In this document: in pieces, positions 47,406-56,213 of the stretch
How the letters are laid out: each line of letters starts with the position of its first letter
How positions within the stretch are numbered: position 1 is the first letter of the stretch
The notes under the pieces: generated by a model
What the model was told of the DNA's origin: nothing
The model's input: only the letters and a program-made list of their open reading frames with translations
The model's database searches: none
Made by a program: the position numbers and the translations under genes
From: Lachnospiraceae bacterium
GTDB taxonomy: Bacteria > Bacillota > Clostridia > Lachnospirales > Lachnospiraceae
Assembly (NCBI GenBank): GCA_022776305.1
Contig: JALFIB010000015.1
Span: 1 to 64,000, forward strand
Reading direction: 5' to 3'
DNA: 64,000 nucleotides

Positions 47406-47924
47406 ATGAGACGTAAGATCGTAACAGGCATATTGATTCTTGTGAGTATCCTGCTCCAGTCTACGGTCTGCCAGATGATTTCTATCGCTTCCATCAAGCC
47501 AAATCTTCTTATCATTTTGACGGTATCTTTTGGACTCATGAGAGGCAGGAAAGACGGGATGCTGATCGGCTTTTTATGTGGATTACTGACAGACCTGTTT
47601 TTTGAGAGCACCCTTGGCTTTAATGCTTTGATCTATACTTGGGTTGGATATTTCAGCGGTTATTTTTACCGTATTTTTTATGACGATGATATTAAAACGC
47701 CACTTTTCCTGATATCTATCAGTGACCTTGCATACGGTATCGTCCAATACGGCTTCCGCTTTTTGCTAAGAGGGCGTATTGATTTCTTTTATTATCTGGG
47801 ACGGATTATTTTACCGGAGATGTTTTATACATTGATCCTGACGATCATCTGTTACCGGATCCTTTATTTTATCAATCGAAAACTTTCTTTATCTGATAAA
47901 GGAGGAATTGACAGCTTTGTTTAA
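47406..47924 (+). CDS. mreD: Rod shape-determining protein MreD
   Basis: Multi-TM; 'SIASIKPNLLIILTVSFGLMRGRKDGMLIGFLCGLLTDLFFESTLGFNALIYTWVGYFSGYF'; position after mreC. Confidence 0.9.
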   Translation: MRRKIVTGILILVSILLQSTVCQMISIASIKPNLLIILTVSFGLMRGRKDGMLIGFLCGLLTDLFFESTLGFNALIYTWVGYFSGYFYRIFYDDDIKTPLFLISISDLAYGIVQYGFRFLLRGRIDFFYYLGRIILPEMFYTLILTIICYRILYFINRKLSLSDKGGIDSFV

Positions 47925-50823
47925 CGATATGAAAAAAAGCTTTAAACGTGCGATTAATTCAAGGATTCTTGTTTTACTCGCAGTGATCGTGCTACTTGCT
48001 GGGCTGTTGCTCCAGCAGTTATTCCAGCTTCAGATCGTCTCTGGCGAATCTTATCAAAATGAGTTTTCGCTGTCGATCTTAAAAGAGCGTACTCTGAACA
48101 GTTCACGAGGCAATATTTATGACCGGAACGGAAAGACAATTGCCTGCAATGAGCTGTCTTACTGTGTAACTTTCGAGGACAATGGATCTTATGCCAACAC
48201 CCATACAAAAAACCTTTCCGTAAATAGTACCCTTTACCATATCATTAAGCTGATCGAGGAAGAAGGGGATTCTATTGTTGATGATTTTAAAATATCATTG
48301 ACAGAGGATGGGACTTATGAATACAATGCATCCGGCTTTACGCTGAACCGCTTTAAAGCCGATATATTCGGTGAAGCTTATATTGAAAACCTGACAGAAG
48401 AAAAGCTGAATATTACAGCACCGGATCTGGTAAAGCTTCTGTGCGGTGAAAAGTATTATGGGATCCTGGATCCGAAGATCACTGCAGAAGAAAAGGAAGA
48501 ATACGGCCTGCCGGAAACCTATACAGATAATGAGATCCTTCAGCTTGTTTCCTTGCGCGCTTCTATTTCTGCAAACAATTTCCAGCGGTATCAGGCAGTG
48601 ACCATTGCCAGGGATATCAGTGAGCAGACCATGTCCAGAATCTTGGAAAATATTGCGGATTTTCCGGGCATCGATATTTCAGAAGAGTATAAACGTGTTT
48701 ACGCGGATGCGGAATACCTTGCTCCTTTAATTGGATATACAGGGAAAGTTTCTGCCGAAGAATTAAAAGAGCTGCAAGAAGAAGACAGCAGCTATACCGC
48801 CAATGATATCGTTGGAAAGTCAGGACTTGAAAGTGTTCTTGAGACTACCCTTCAGGGTGATAAGGGCTATGAAGAGATCTACGTGGACAGTCTGGGACGT
48901 ACGGTTGAAGAAGTTTCCAGAGTTGAACCGCAGGCAGGAAATGATGTGTACCTGACTATAGATATGGACCTACAGAGAGCTGCATACAATATACTGGAGC
49001 AGTATATTGCTGGTATTATCGTGGCGATGACCATCGATGAAGTGGAGTTCCACACAGAGTGGATCACCTCAGCCGATCAGGTGCGTATCCCAATTTATGA
49101 TATCTACTATGCATTATTTGAGAATAACGTGCTGGATGTCAGCCATTTAAAAGCATCGGATGCGTCCGAAAATGAAAAAAAAGTTTATGAAGCATTTCTT
49201 GTGAAAGCTTCTGAGATATTCAGTATTATTAAGAATGAACTTTTGTCCGATGACCCTACGCCATACAACGAATTGGAAGACACATATGAACTAGGTGAAC
49301 AGTATCAAGTGTATATGTCTTATATTGTCAATGATATGCTGATGAACTCTACGGGGATCCTGAATGAAGATGCCATTGATAAGACGGACAGTACGTATCT
49401 TGCATGGACAGAAGATGAAAGCATCAGCTTGAAGGAATACTTGACTTATGCCATATCAAAAAACTGGCTGGATATCACAAAAATATCCAGTGATGCAACG
49501 TATATGGATACGGAGGAATTATATACTGCACTTGCAGAATATATAGCAAATTACCTTTATGAGGATGACAATTTCTGTAAAAAGGTGTACCGCTATATGC
49601 TGCAGGAGGACAGGATCTCCGGTGCAGATATCTGCCTGCTCCTCTTTGATCAAGAGATTCTTGATATGAATGCAGAAGATTACGAAAATCTGCAAAATGG
49701 TACTTTAAGCGGTTACGATTTCATGCTGGAAAAGATTGCAAATCTTGAGATCACCCCGGCACAGCTTGCCGTGACACCTTGTTCCGGTTCCATTGTTGTG
49801 ACAGATCCAAATTCCGGGGAGGTCCTAGCTTGCGTATCTTATCCGGGTTACGATAATAACCGGCTTGCAAATGATATGGATACCGATTATTTCTACAAAT
49901 TGACCATGGATAAATCCTCTCCGTTTTATAACCGCGCTACACAGGAGGCTACGGCACCCGGTTCCACCTTTAAGCTTGTCTCAGCGGTTGCCGGTGTTAT
50001 GGAGGGTGTTGTAAATATTGGGGAAGGAATTGGATGTACCGGTAAATTCGAACTTTCAGATCCCCCTATCAATTGCTGGAATAAATATGGACACGGTATT
50101 CTTACATTGGAAACTGCCATTCAGGAATCCTGTAACTATTTCTTTAATACAGTTGGATACAGGCTGGCAACAGTAAATGGGGAGTATGATGATTCTCTTG
50201 GTATTGAGACATTGACGAAATACGCGACCATGTTTGGACTGGATGAGAAATCAGGTGTGGAAGTTCCGGAATCCTCTCCGCATATTTCAGAAATGGATGC
50301 TATGCGTACTGCCATGGGACAAGCGGACAACCTTTTTACCACCACACAGCTTGCAAGGTACGTAAGTACGTTAGCAAACAGCGGTACTTGTTATAATCTG
50401 ACTCTTGTGGATGCCATTACAGACTCAGCCGGAAGTGTATTGGAAGAAAACGAAGCGGAAGTGCGCAACACGGTTGATCTTCCTCAGGAGCTATGGAATA
50501 CGGTACATGCTGGTATGCGCGGCGTTGTGAAGAACCACGCGGCTTTTAAAGACTTCACAGGGGTAGAAGTATCCGGAAAAACAGGTACTGCTCAGGTAAG
50601 TACGGACGTGCCGAACCACGGTATTTTTGTCGGATACGCGAACCGCTCCGGTGAAGAACCGGAGATTGCCATTGCTGTACGTATTGCCAATGGTTATTCA
50701 TCGGCAAACGCAGCTTTAGTTGCAAGAGATGTTATCTCATATTATTACGGCCTGCAGCCGGAAGAAGAGCTTGTGACAGGACATGCATCACAGGCATCTA
50801 CAAGCTATGAGGTTACGGACTAA
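47917..50823 (+). CDS. mrdA: Class B penicillin-binding protein (PBP2/MrdA-like) with large internal insertion; start uncertain (TTG 47908/47917 or ATG 47929)
   Basis: SxxK 'APGSTFKLVSAV', SxN 'ESCNYFFNTVG', KTG 'VSGKTGTAQVS'; N-terminal TM; about 965 aa. Confidence 0.92.
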   Translation: MFNDMKKSFKRAINSRILVLLAVIVLLAGLLLQQLFQLQIVSGESYQNEFSLSILKERTLNSSRGNIYDRNGKTIACNELSYCVTFEDNGSYANTHTKNLSVNSTLYHIIKLIEEEGDSIVDDFKISLTEDGTYEYNASGFTLNRFKADIFGEAYIENLTEEKLNITAPDLVKLLCGEKYYGILDPKITAEEKEEYGLPETYTDNEILQLVSLRASISANNFQRYQAVTIARDISEQTMSRILENIADFPGIDISEEYKRVYADAEYLAPLIGYTGKVSAEELKELQEEDSSYTANDIVGKSGLESVLETTLQGDKGYEEIYVDSLGRTVEEVSRVEPQAGNDVYLTIDMDLQRAAYNILEQYIAGIIVAMTIDEVEFHTEWITSADQVRIPIYDIYYALFENNVLDVSHLKASDASENEKKVYEAFLVKASEIFSIIKNELLSDDPTPYNELEDTYELGEQYQVYMSYIVNDMLMNSTGILNEDAIDKTDSTYLAWTEDESISLKEYLTYAISKNWLDITKISSDATYMDTEELYTALAEYIANYLYEDDNFCKKVYRYMLQEDRISGADICLLLFDQEILDMNAEDYENLQNGTLSGYDFMLEKIANLEITPAQLAVTPCSGSIVVTDPNSGEVLACVSYPGYDNNRLANDMDTDYFYKLTMDKSSPFYNRATQEATAPGSTFKLVSAVAGVMEGVVNIGEGIGCTGKFELSDPPINCWNKYGHGILTLETAIQESCNYFFNTVGYRLATVNGEYDDSLGIETLTKYATMFGLDEKSGVEVPESSPHISEMDAMRTAMGQADNLFTTTQLARYVSTLANSGTCYNLTLVDAITDSAGSVLEENEAEVRNTVDLPQELWNTVHAGMRGVVKNHAAFKDFTGVEVSGKTGTAQVSTDVPNHGIFVGYANRSGEEPEIAIAVRIANGYSSANAALVARDVISYYYGLQPEEELVTGHASQASTSYEVTD

Positions 50824-50857
50824 ATGGAACTACTATAATTATTTGGAGAGAAGGATC

Positions 50858-51535
50858 ATGGAACGCAGTGCAGTAATCATAAAAAGCAATCCTTACGGAC
50901 TGGTACTGATACTGAATTCTGAAATACCTTTTGAGGAGCTGCGCAGTGCTGTGGCTGAGAAGTTTAAAGCTTCTGCGCGTTTCTTTAAAAAAGCCAGTCT
51001 TGCTGTCACCTTCCGCGGAAGAGTGCTTACAAATGAACAAGAAACAATACTTGTTGATGAGATCGTCCAAAATGCAGGCATACATGTGATCTGTATTGTA
51101 GACGAAGCAAAAGAAACGGAAGAATATTATAAAAAAGCAGTGACCCATGCACTGGAAAAGCAGAAGCAGGAAGAGGGTATGTTCTACCGGGGAACACTCC
51201 GGTCGGGACAAGTTCTGGAAACAGAATCCAGTGTGGTGGTGATCGGCGATGTGAATCCCGGCGCTCAGGTCATCTCGAAAGGAAACATCGTGATCCTCGG
51301 ATGCTGTATGGGAAGCATATATGCCGGTGCATCCGGAGACGGAAACTGTTTCGCTGCTGCCTTGACCATGAAGCCTATGCAGGTGCGTATTGCAGATAAA
51401 GCTGCACGCAGTGCCATTGTAAAAAAGGTGGATACGGGTGAATACCCGGTAGAGCCTAAAATTATTTATATAAAAGAAGAACACCTTCAGATAAAGCCCA
51501 TCACGAGTGAAGCTATAAGTGAATACCTTGGCTGA
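50858..51535 (+). CDS. minC: Septum site-determining protein MinC
   Basis: ATG 50858. C-terminal beta-helix 'FYRGTLRSGQVLETESSVVVIGDVNPGAQVISKGNIVILGCCMGSIYAGASGDGNCFAAALTMKPMQVRIAD'; upstream of minD. Confidence 0.93.
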   Translation: MERSAVIIKSNPYGLVLILNSEIPFEELRSAVAEKFKASARFFKKASLAVTFRGRVLTNEQETILVDEIVQNAGIHVICIVDEAKETEEYYKKAVTHALEKQKQEEGMFYRGTLRSGQVLETESSVVVIGDVNPGAQVISKGNIVILGCCMGSIYAGASGDGNCFAAALTMKPMQVRIADKAARSAIVKKVDTGEYPVEPKIIYIKEEHLQIKPITSEAISEYLG

Positions 51536-51627
51536 AGGTCCAGATGAGGCTTCCTTTACGCTCTGGAAAAATGAAGAAAAGACAGATGAGGTCGATTTGA
51601 ATTTAAAGCGGGAGGAATAGGATTATT

Positions 51628-52419
51628 ATGAGTGAAATTATTGTAGTAACTTCCGGAAAGGGAGGTGTGGGAAAAACCACATCTACAGCAAACATTGGTG
51701 CCGGATTGGCACGGATGAATAAAAAAGTGGTTTTGGTAGATACAGACATCGGTCTTCGCAATCTTGATGTTGTCATGGGACTGGAAAACAGGATCATCTA
51801 TAATCTTGTGGATGTCATAGAGGGAACGTGCCGTTTGAAACAGGCGCTGATCCGGGACAAACATTATCCCGGCCTTTACCTTCTCCCATCTGCACAGACA
51901 AGGGATAAAAGTGCTGTTATGCCGGAACAGATGATAAAGCTTGCTGATGGATTAAAGGATATTTTTGATTATGTGATCTTAGACTGTCCTGCCGGTATTG
52001 AACAGGGATTTAAGAATGCCATTGCAGCAGCAGGCAGAGCAATCGTAGTCACCACTCCGGAAGTATCTTCGATACGTGATGCAGACCGGATCATCGGGTT
52101 GTTGGAACATGCAGGGATCAAAAAAATAGATTTGGTCGTAAACAGGATCCGGATGGATATGGTAAAGAGGGGAGAGATGATGTCCGTAGAGGATGTTCTT
52201 GACATCCTTGCGGTAAACCTTTTAGGAGCGATACCGGATGATGAAAACATAGTGATCGCAGCAAACCACGGTGAACCTGTGATCGGCAGTGATTCCTTAT
52301 CAGGACAAGCTTATATGAACATTGCCAGAAGGATAGCAGGAGAGACGGTACCTCTCCTTGACCTTGATACAGGTTCCAATCTTTTGCAGAAAGTTGCATC
52401 TCTTTTCAAAAAAAGATAG
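51628..52419 (+). CDS. minD: Septum site-determining ATPase MinD
   Basis: Deviant Walker A 'VVTSGKGGVGKTTSTANIGAGLA', 'VLVDTDIGLRNLDVVMGLENRIIYNLVDVIEG', C-terminal amphipathic 'NLLQKVASLFKKR'. Confidence 0.97.
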   Translation: MSEIIVVTSGKGGVGKTTSTANIGAGLARMNKKVVLVDTDIGLRNLDVVMGLENRIIYNLVDVIEGTCRLKQALIRDKHYPGLYLLPSAQTRDKSAVMPEQMIKLADGLKDIFDYVILDCPAGIEQGFKNAIAAAGRAIVVTTPEVSSIRDADRIIGLLEHAGIKKIDLVVNRIRMDMVKRGEMMSVEDVLDILAVNLLGAIPDDENIVIAANHGEPVIGSDSLSGQAYMNIARRIAGETVPLLDLDTGSNLLQKVASLFKKR

Positions 52420-52431
52420 GAGGTCAGCATA

Positions 52432-52674
52432 GTGGTTTCTCGAGACGATTTTTTGTATACGTCAGGCAGAATTGCAAGAGAAAGGACGAAGCTGACCATA
52501 GCATCTGACCGCCTTGCATGCAATCAGGATGAATTGCGGCAGATGCAGGGAGAAATTATAAATATCCTCTCAAAATATATGGATCTAGATAAAGAATATT
52601 TTCAGATACGAATGGATATAGTCTACGAGACGAAACGGGGAATACAGGATGTTAAGACAATACAAATTAAGTGA
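52432..52674 (+). CDS. minE: Cell division topological specificity factor MinE
   Basis: 80 aa GTG-start ORF: 'ARERTKLTIASDRLACNQDELRQMQGEIINILSKYMDLDKEYFQIRMD'; directly after minD. Confidence 0.88.
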   Translation: MVSRDDFLYTSGRIARERTKLTIASDRLACNQDELRQMQGEIINILSKYMDLDKEYFQIRMDIVYETKRGIQDVKTIQIK

Positions 52675-53749
52675 TTATAGATTTCGGCTGATCCTATGGG
52701 TCATTGTTCTGGCGGTGCTGGGGATCTTGATCATCGGAAGTGCAGATAATGATTACCAGTCGAGGCAGATCGGCGGTTTGATCATTGGTGTAGTTGTGAT
52801 GATCCTTGTATCATTGTTTGATTATACATGGATCCTGAACTTTTATTGGATCATTTACCTGGCATCAACGGCACTTCTGGCAGCTGTCCTCCTTTTTGGG
52901 AAGAACGTAAACGGTGCGACAAGATGGATCAACATTGGTTTCCAATTCCAGCCCTCTGATATTGTAAAGATCATGTTGATCATGTTTTTTGCTAAGTTCT
53001 TTGAAGTGAGAGAAGATAAAGTCAATCGTTTTAAGACCATCATCTTTTCACTGGTCCTCATTGGAATTCAGCTTTTGCTGATTTATAAAGAGCCGGATCT
53101 TTCTACAACCATTGTTTTAGCGCTGGTATTTTGTGTTATAATATTTATGGCAGGACTGAGCTATAAAGTAATAGCCGGGATCCTTGCGGTATGTATTCCG
53201 GTGGCAGTTATTTTTATCAGTATTTTGATGCAGCCGGATCAAACCATCATTGAGAGTTACCAGCTGACACGTGTCTATGCGTGGCTGCGTCCCGAAGAAT
53301 ACCCACAGGAATCCTACCAGCAGGAAAACTCAAAAAAAGCCATCGGTTCCGGCCAGCTTTACGGAAAAGGGCTGAACAATGACGATGTCTCTTCCGTAAA
53401 AAACGGCAATTTTATTCCCGAACCACAGACAGACTTTATCTTTGCTGTTGCAGGTGAAGAATTGGGATTTATAGGATGCTGCGTCATCATACTTTTGGAA
53501 TTTTTAATTGCCTTAGAATGCCTCATGATCGGAAGGAGGGCGAAAGTGCTATCAGGGACACTGATATGTTCCGGGATGGCCTCGTTGATTTTTTTCCAAA
53601 GTTTTGTTAATATATCGGTGGCTACCGGATTATTGCCGAATACAGGCATTACATTGCCTTTTGTAAGTTACGGGCTGACATCACTGGTCAGCTTCTGTAT
53701 TGGAATTGGGTTGGTTTTAAATGTTGGGCTTCAAACACGAAAATATTAA
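52649..53749 (+). CDS. rodA: RodA/FtsW/SpoVE family peptidoglycan glycosyltransferase
   Basis: 'FQPSDIVKIMLIMFFAKFFE', 'YKEPDLSTTIVLALVF', 'PEPQTDFIFAVAGEELGFIGCCVIILLEFLI', 'NISVATGLLPNTGITLPFVSYGLTSLVSFCIGIGLVLNV'. Confidence 0.95.
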   Translation: MLRQYKLSDYRFRLILWVIVLAVLGILIIGSADNDYQSRQIGGLIIGVVVMILVSLFDYTWILNFYWIIYLASTALLAAVLLFGKNVNGATRWINIGFQFQPSDIVKIMLIMFFAKFFEVREDKVNRFKTIIFSLVLIGIQLLLIYKEPDLSTTIVLALVFCVIIFMAGLSYKVIAGILAVCIPVAVIFISILMQPDQTIIESYQLTRVYAWLRPEEYPQESYQQENSKKAIGSGQLYGKGLNNDDVSSVKNGNFIPEPQTDFIFAVAGEELGFIGCCVIILLEFLIALECLMIGRRAKVLSGTLICSGMASLIFFQSFVNISVATGLLPNTGITLPFVSYGLTSLVSFCIGIGLVLNVGLQTRKY

Positions 53750-53764
53750 TAGGAGGTAGGACGG

Positions 53765-54160
53765 ATGAAAGTAGCATTTATTGCACATGATTCAAAGAAA
53801 AAGCTAATGCAGAATCTTTGTATTGCATACCGCAACATACTTGCAAAACATACGCTGTATGCAACAGGTACCACGGGCAGGCTGATTGAAGAGGTCACAG
53901 GGTTAAATATCCACAAGACCCTTGCCGGCCATATTGGAGGAGAGGAGCAGATCGGTGCAATGATTGAACAAAACCAGATCGATCTTGTTATTTTCTTCCG
54001 TGATCCCTCAGGCACAAGGAAGAGTGAACTTGATATCAACAAAGTGATCCGTATGTGTGATATCCATAATGTTCCTCTGGCAACGAACATTGCTTCTGCT
54101 GAGATGCTGCTGAAATCATTGGATAGAGGAGACCTTGAGTGGCGTGAGATGTACAGATAA
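53765..54160 (+). CDS. mgsA: Methylglyoxal synthase
   Basis: 'KVAFIAHDSKKKLMQNLCIAYRNILAKHTLYATGTTGRLIEEVTGLNIHKTLAGHIGGEEQIGAMIEQNQIDLVIFFRDP'. Confidence 0.96.
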   Translation: MKVAFIAHDSKKKLMQNLCIAYRNILAKHTLYATGTTGRLIEEVTGLNIHKTLAGHIGGEEQIGAMIEQNQIDLVIFFRDPSGTRKSELDINKVIRMCDIHNVPLATNIASAEMLLKSLDRGDLEWREMYR

Positions 54161-55244
54161 TGCAGGAAATACAGGAAATACAGAAGGACGTTCCCTATAT
54201 ACGGAACGTGAATGGTTAAGGATTCAGGCACAGGAAAAACGAGAGAAAAAGAAACAGCGTCAGCTGATAGGTATTGCTGTACTGCTTTTTGCAGTCGTTC
54301 TTCTTATGTCTTTTATGGTTTACTATTTTGTGATACGTTCCCATGATTATACGTTAAGTCAGAAATATGATAAGTCAGACCCTGTATTAGGTGTGGGCAG
54401 CACATTATATTCGGAAAATGTTGCCGATCCTTTTGCAGACGACCTCTGCGTGGCAGCAGGAGAGGTCAATACATCAGCGCTTTCTTTAAATGCATACGCT
54501 GCAGGGCTGTTTGACATAAATGAATCACAGACTGCGTATGCCAAAGATATTTTTTCAAAACGTTCCCCTGCAAGTATTACAAAGGTTATGACGGCCCTTG
54601 TCACATTGAAATATGGGAATCTGGATGACCTGGTGACGGTGACTTCTATCGTAAAAGATATTGAGTATGGATCCTCCGTTTGTGATATCAAAGAAGGAGA
54701 TGTGCTTTCACTGAAACAGCTTCTTTACGGAATGATGGTTGCCTCCGGAAATGATGCGGCTATGATGATAGCGGAACATGTAGGAGGTTCTGTGGATGGA
54801 TTTGTCAGCTTAATGAACCAGGAAGCTCAGGAGATCGGAGCAACAAACACCCATTTTACCAATCCTCACGGCCTGACAGACCCGGATCATTATACTACAG
54901 TATATGATATCTACCTGATGATGAATGAGGCACTGAAATACGACGTGTTCCAAGATATCATCAGCAGGAAGAATTATTATGCGGAATATTCCAGAATTGA
55001 CGGTTCTTCAGCAGCAGTTACCTGGGAATCTACGAACCATTATTTTACAAATGATGCAGAAGCTCCGGATAATGTAGTGGTGTACGGCGGAAAGACAGGT
55101 ACTACGGACGATGCAGGTGCATGTCTGGCCTTGCTGGCAAAAGACCTATATGGGAACCCCTATTTATCAATTATTTTGCATTCTGATTCTAAAGAGTCAC
55201 TCTATGCAGAAATGAACCAGCTATTGTCTTTAATTGGGAATTAA
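54144..55244 (+). CDS. dacA: D-alanyl-D-alanine carboxypeptidase (DacA/PBP5-like)
   Basis: SxxK 'SPASITKVMTALV', SxN 'VASGNDAAMMIAEH', KTG 'YGGKTGTTDDAGAC'; single TM. Start GTG 54144 or TTG 54135, overlapping mgsA. Confidence 0.92.
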   Translation: MRCTDNAGNTGNTEGRSLYTEREWLRIQAQEKREKKKQRQLIGIAVLLFAVVLLMSFMVYYFVIRSHDYTLSQKYDKSDPVLGVGSTLYSENVADPFADDLCVAAGEVNTSALSLNAYAAGLFDINESQTAYAKDIFSKRSPASITKVMTALVTLKYGNLDDLVTVTSIVKDIEYGSSVCDIKEGDVLSLKQLLYGMMVASGNDAAMMIAEHVGGSVDGFVSLMNQEAQEIGATNTHFTNPHGLTDPDHYTTVYDIYLMMNEALKYDVFQDIISRKNYYAEYSRIDGSSAAVTWESTNHYFTNDAEAPDNVVVYGGKTGTTDDAGACLALLAKDLYGNPYLSIILHSDSKESLYAEMNQLLSLIGN

Positions 55245-55257
55245 AAAACATCAATTA

Positions 55258-55318
55258 TGTGTAAATAGCTTATAAAATTTGATTTAGGTGTTGTAATTTC
55301 TGTGTAAATAGACTATAA
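55258..55318 (+). repeat. Two direct copies of TGTGTAAATAGNNTATAA in the promoter region of the small P-loop gene
   Basis: Copy 1 55258-55275 (TGTGTAAATAGCTTATAA), copy 2 55301-55318 (TGTGTAAATAGACTATAA), 43 bp start to start. Confidence 0.8.
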
Positions 55319-55319
55319 T
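55291..55319 (+). promoter_or_regulatory. Sigma-A type promoter for the small P-loop gene
   Basis: TTGTAA (55291-55296), 17-bp spacer, TATAAT (55314-55319). Confidence 0.6.
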
Positions 55320-55361
55320 TATTTCATGAAATTTATCCGCTACTATAAGGAGGAGATGACC

Positions 55362-55781
55362 ATGATACAGTTAATCGTAGGTGAAAAAGGAAAAGGAAAG
55401 ACAAAAGTTTTACTTGATAAAGTAAACTCTGAAGTAAAGACAGCACATGGAAGCATCGTTTATTTGGACAAGAGTACAAAGCATATGTACGAATTAAATA
55501 ACAGAGTCCGCTTGATTGATGTTTCAGCTTTTGGACTTGAGTCCAGCGGAGAATTTATTGGTTTTATCTATGGCATTCTTTCACAGGACCATGATCTTGA
55601 GCAGATGTACCTTGACAGTTTCCTTAAGATTTCACAGACTGATGAGACAACTGCAAATGCGCTGTTACTGAAACTTGCTGAGATCGGTGAGAAGTTTAAT
55701 GTTACTTTCGTTATCAGTATTTCCGTTCCGGTCAGTGCGATTGATGAAAAATTAAAAGATAATATCATTGCGGAATTATAA
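55362..55781 (+). CDS. Small P-loop NTPase-like protein of unknown function
   Basis: 139 aa with Walker A 'LIVGEKGKGKTKVLLDK'; ATG 55362 at ideal spacing from AAGGAGG. Confidence 0.75.
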   Translation: MIQLIVGEKGKGKTKVLLDKVNSEVKTAHGSIVYLDKSTKHMYELNNRVRLIDVSAFGLESSGEFIGFIYGILSQDHDLEQMYLDSFLKISQTDETTANALLLKLAEIGEKFNVTFVISISVPVSAIDEKLKDNIIAEL

Positions 55782-55869
55782 AAATACATATCTATCATAA
55801 AAGATGATAAGGCAGTCCATGGCACTGATTGACGGTGCGGGGAGTGCCTTATCATTTTTATTATCTTTT

Positions 55870-56079
55870 TTATTCACTTCCCATTTCTGTGACTCTTCCG
55901 TAAAGACTGAGCAGATACAATCCGGATAATCCCACCAGAGTATAGATCACTCTGGAGATCCAAGTCATATTTCCGAAAATCAGGTTGACAAGATCCAGTT
56001 TGAAGATCCCGATCAATCCCCAGTTTACTGCGCCTATGATCACCAAAGTGAGCGCTGTATAATCAACACATTTTCCCAT
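55870..56079 (-). CDS. DUF378 family small membrane protein
   Basis: 'DYTALTLVIIGAVNWGLIGIFKLDLVNLIFGNMTWISRVIYTLVGLSGLYLLSLYGR' is diagnostic of DUF378. Confidence 0.93.
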   Translation of the reverse strand: MGKCVDYTALTLVIIGAVNWGLIGIFKLDLVNLIFGNMTWISRVIYTLVGLSGLYLLSLYGRVTEMGSE

Positions 56080-56145
56080 TATTTTCCCTCCTTTTCAGTC
56101 TAGTATCAGTTTAACCAGAAAAATGGTTTTTATTCAAAACAAAGG

Positions 56146-56174
56146 TTGTATCAAGGGAATGAACATGATAAAAT
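56146..56174 (+). promoter_or_regulatory. Sigma-A type promoter upstream of the HlyD-like gene
   Basis: TTGTAT (56146-56151), 17-bp spacer, TAAAAT (56169-56174). Confidence 0.6.
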
Positions 56175-56213
56175 ATTCTGTAAGACTTTTATGAAACATA
56201 GGAGGAAGCTTTC

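Noticed and set aside
50813-51484. 223-aa minus-strand ORF across minC
   Set aside because: Antisense to minC, no motif, His/Phe/Cys-rich shadow frame.
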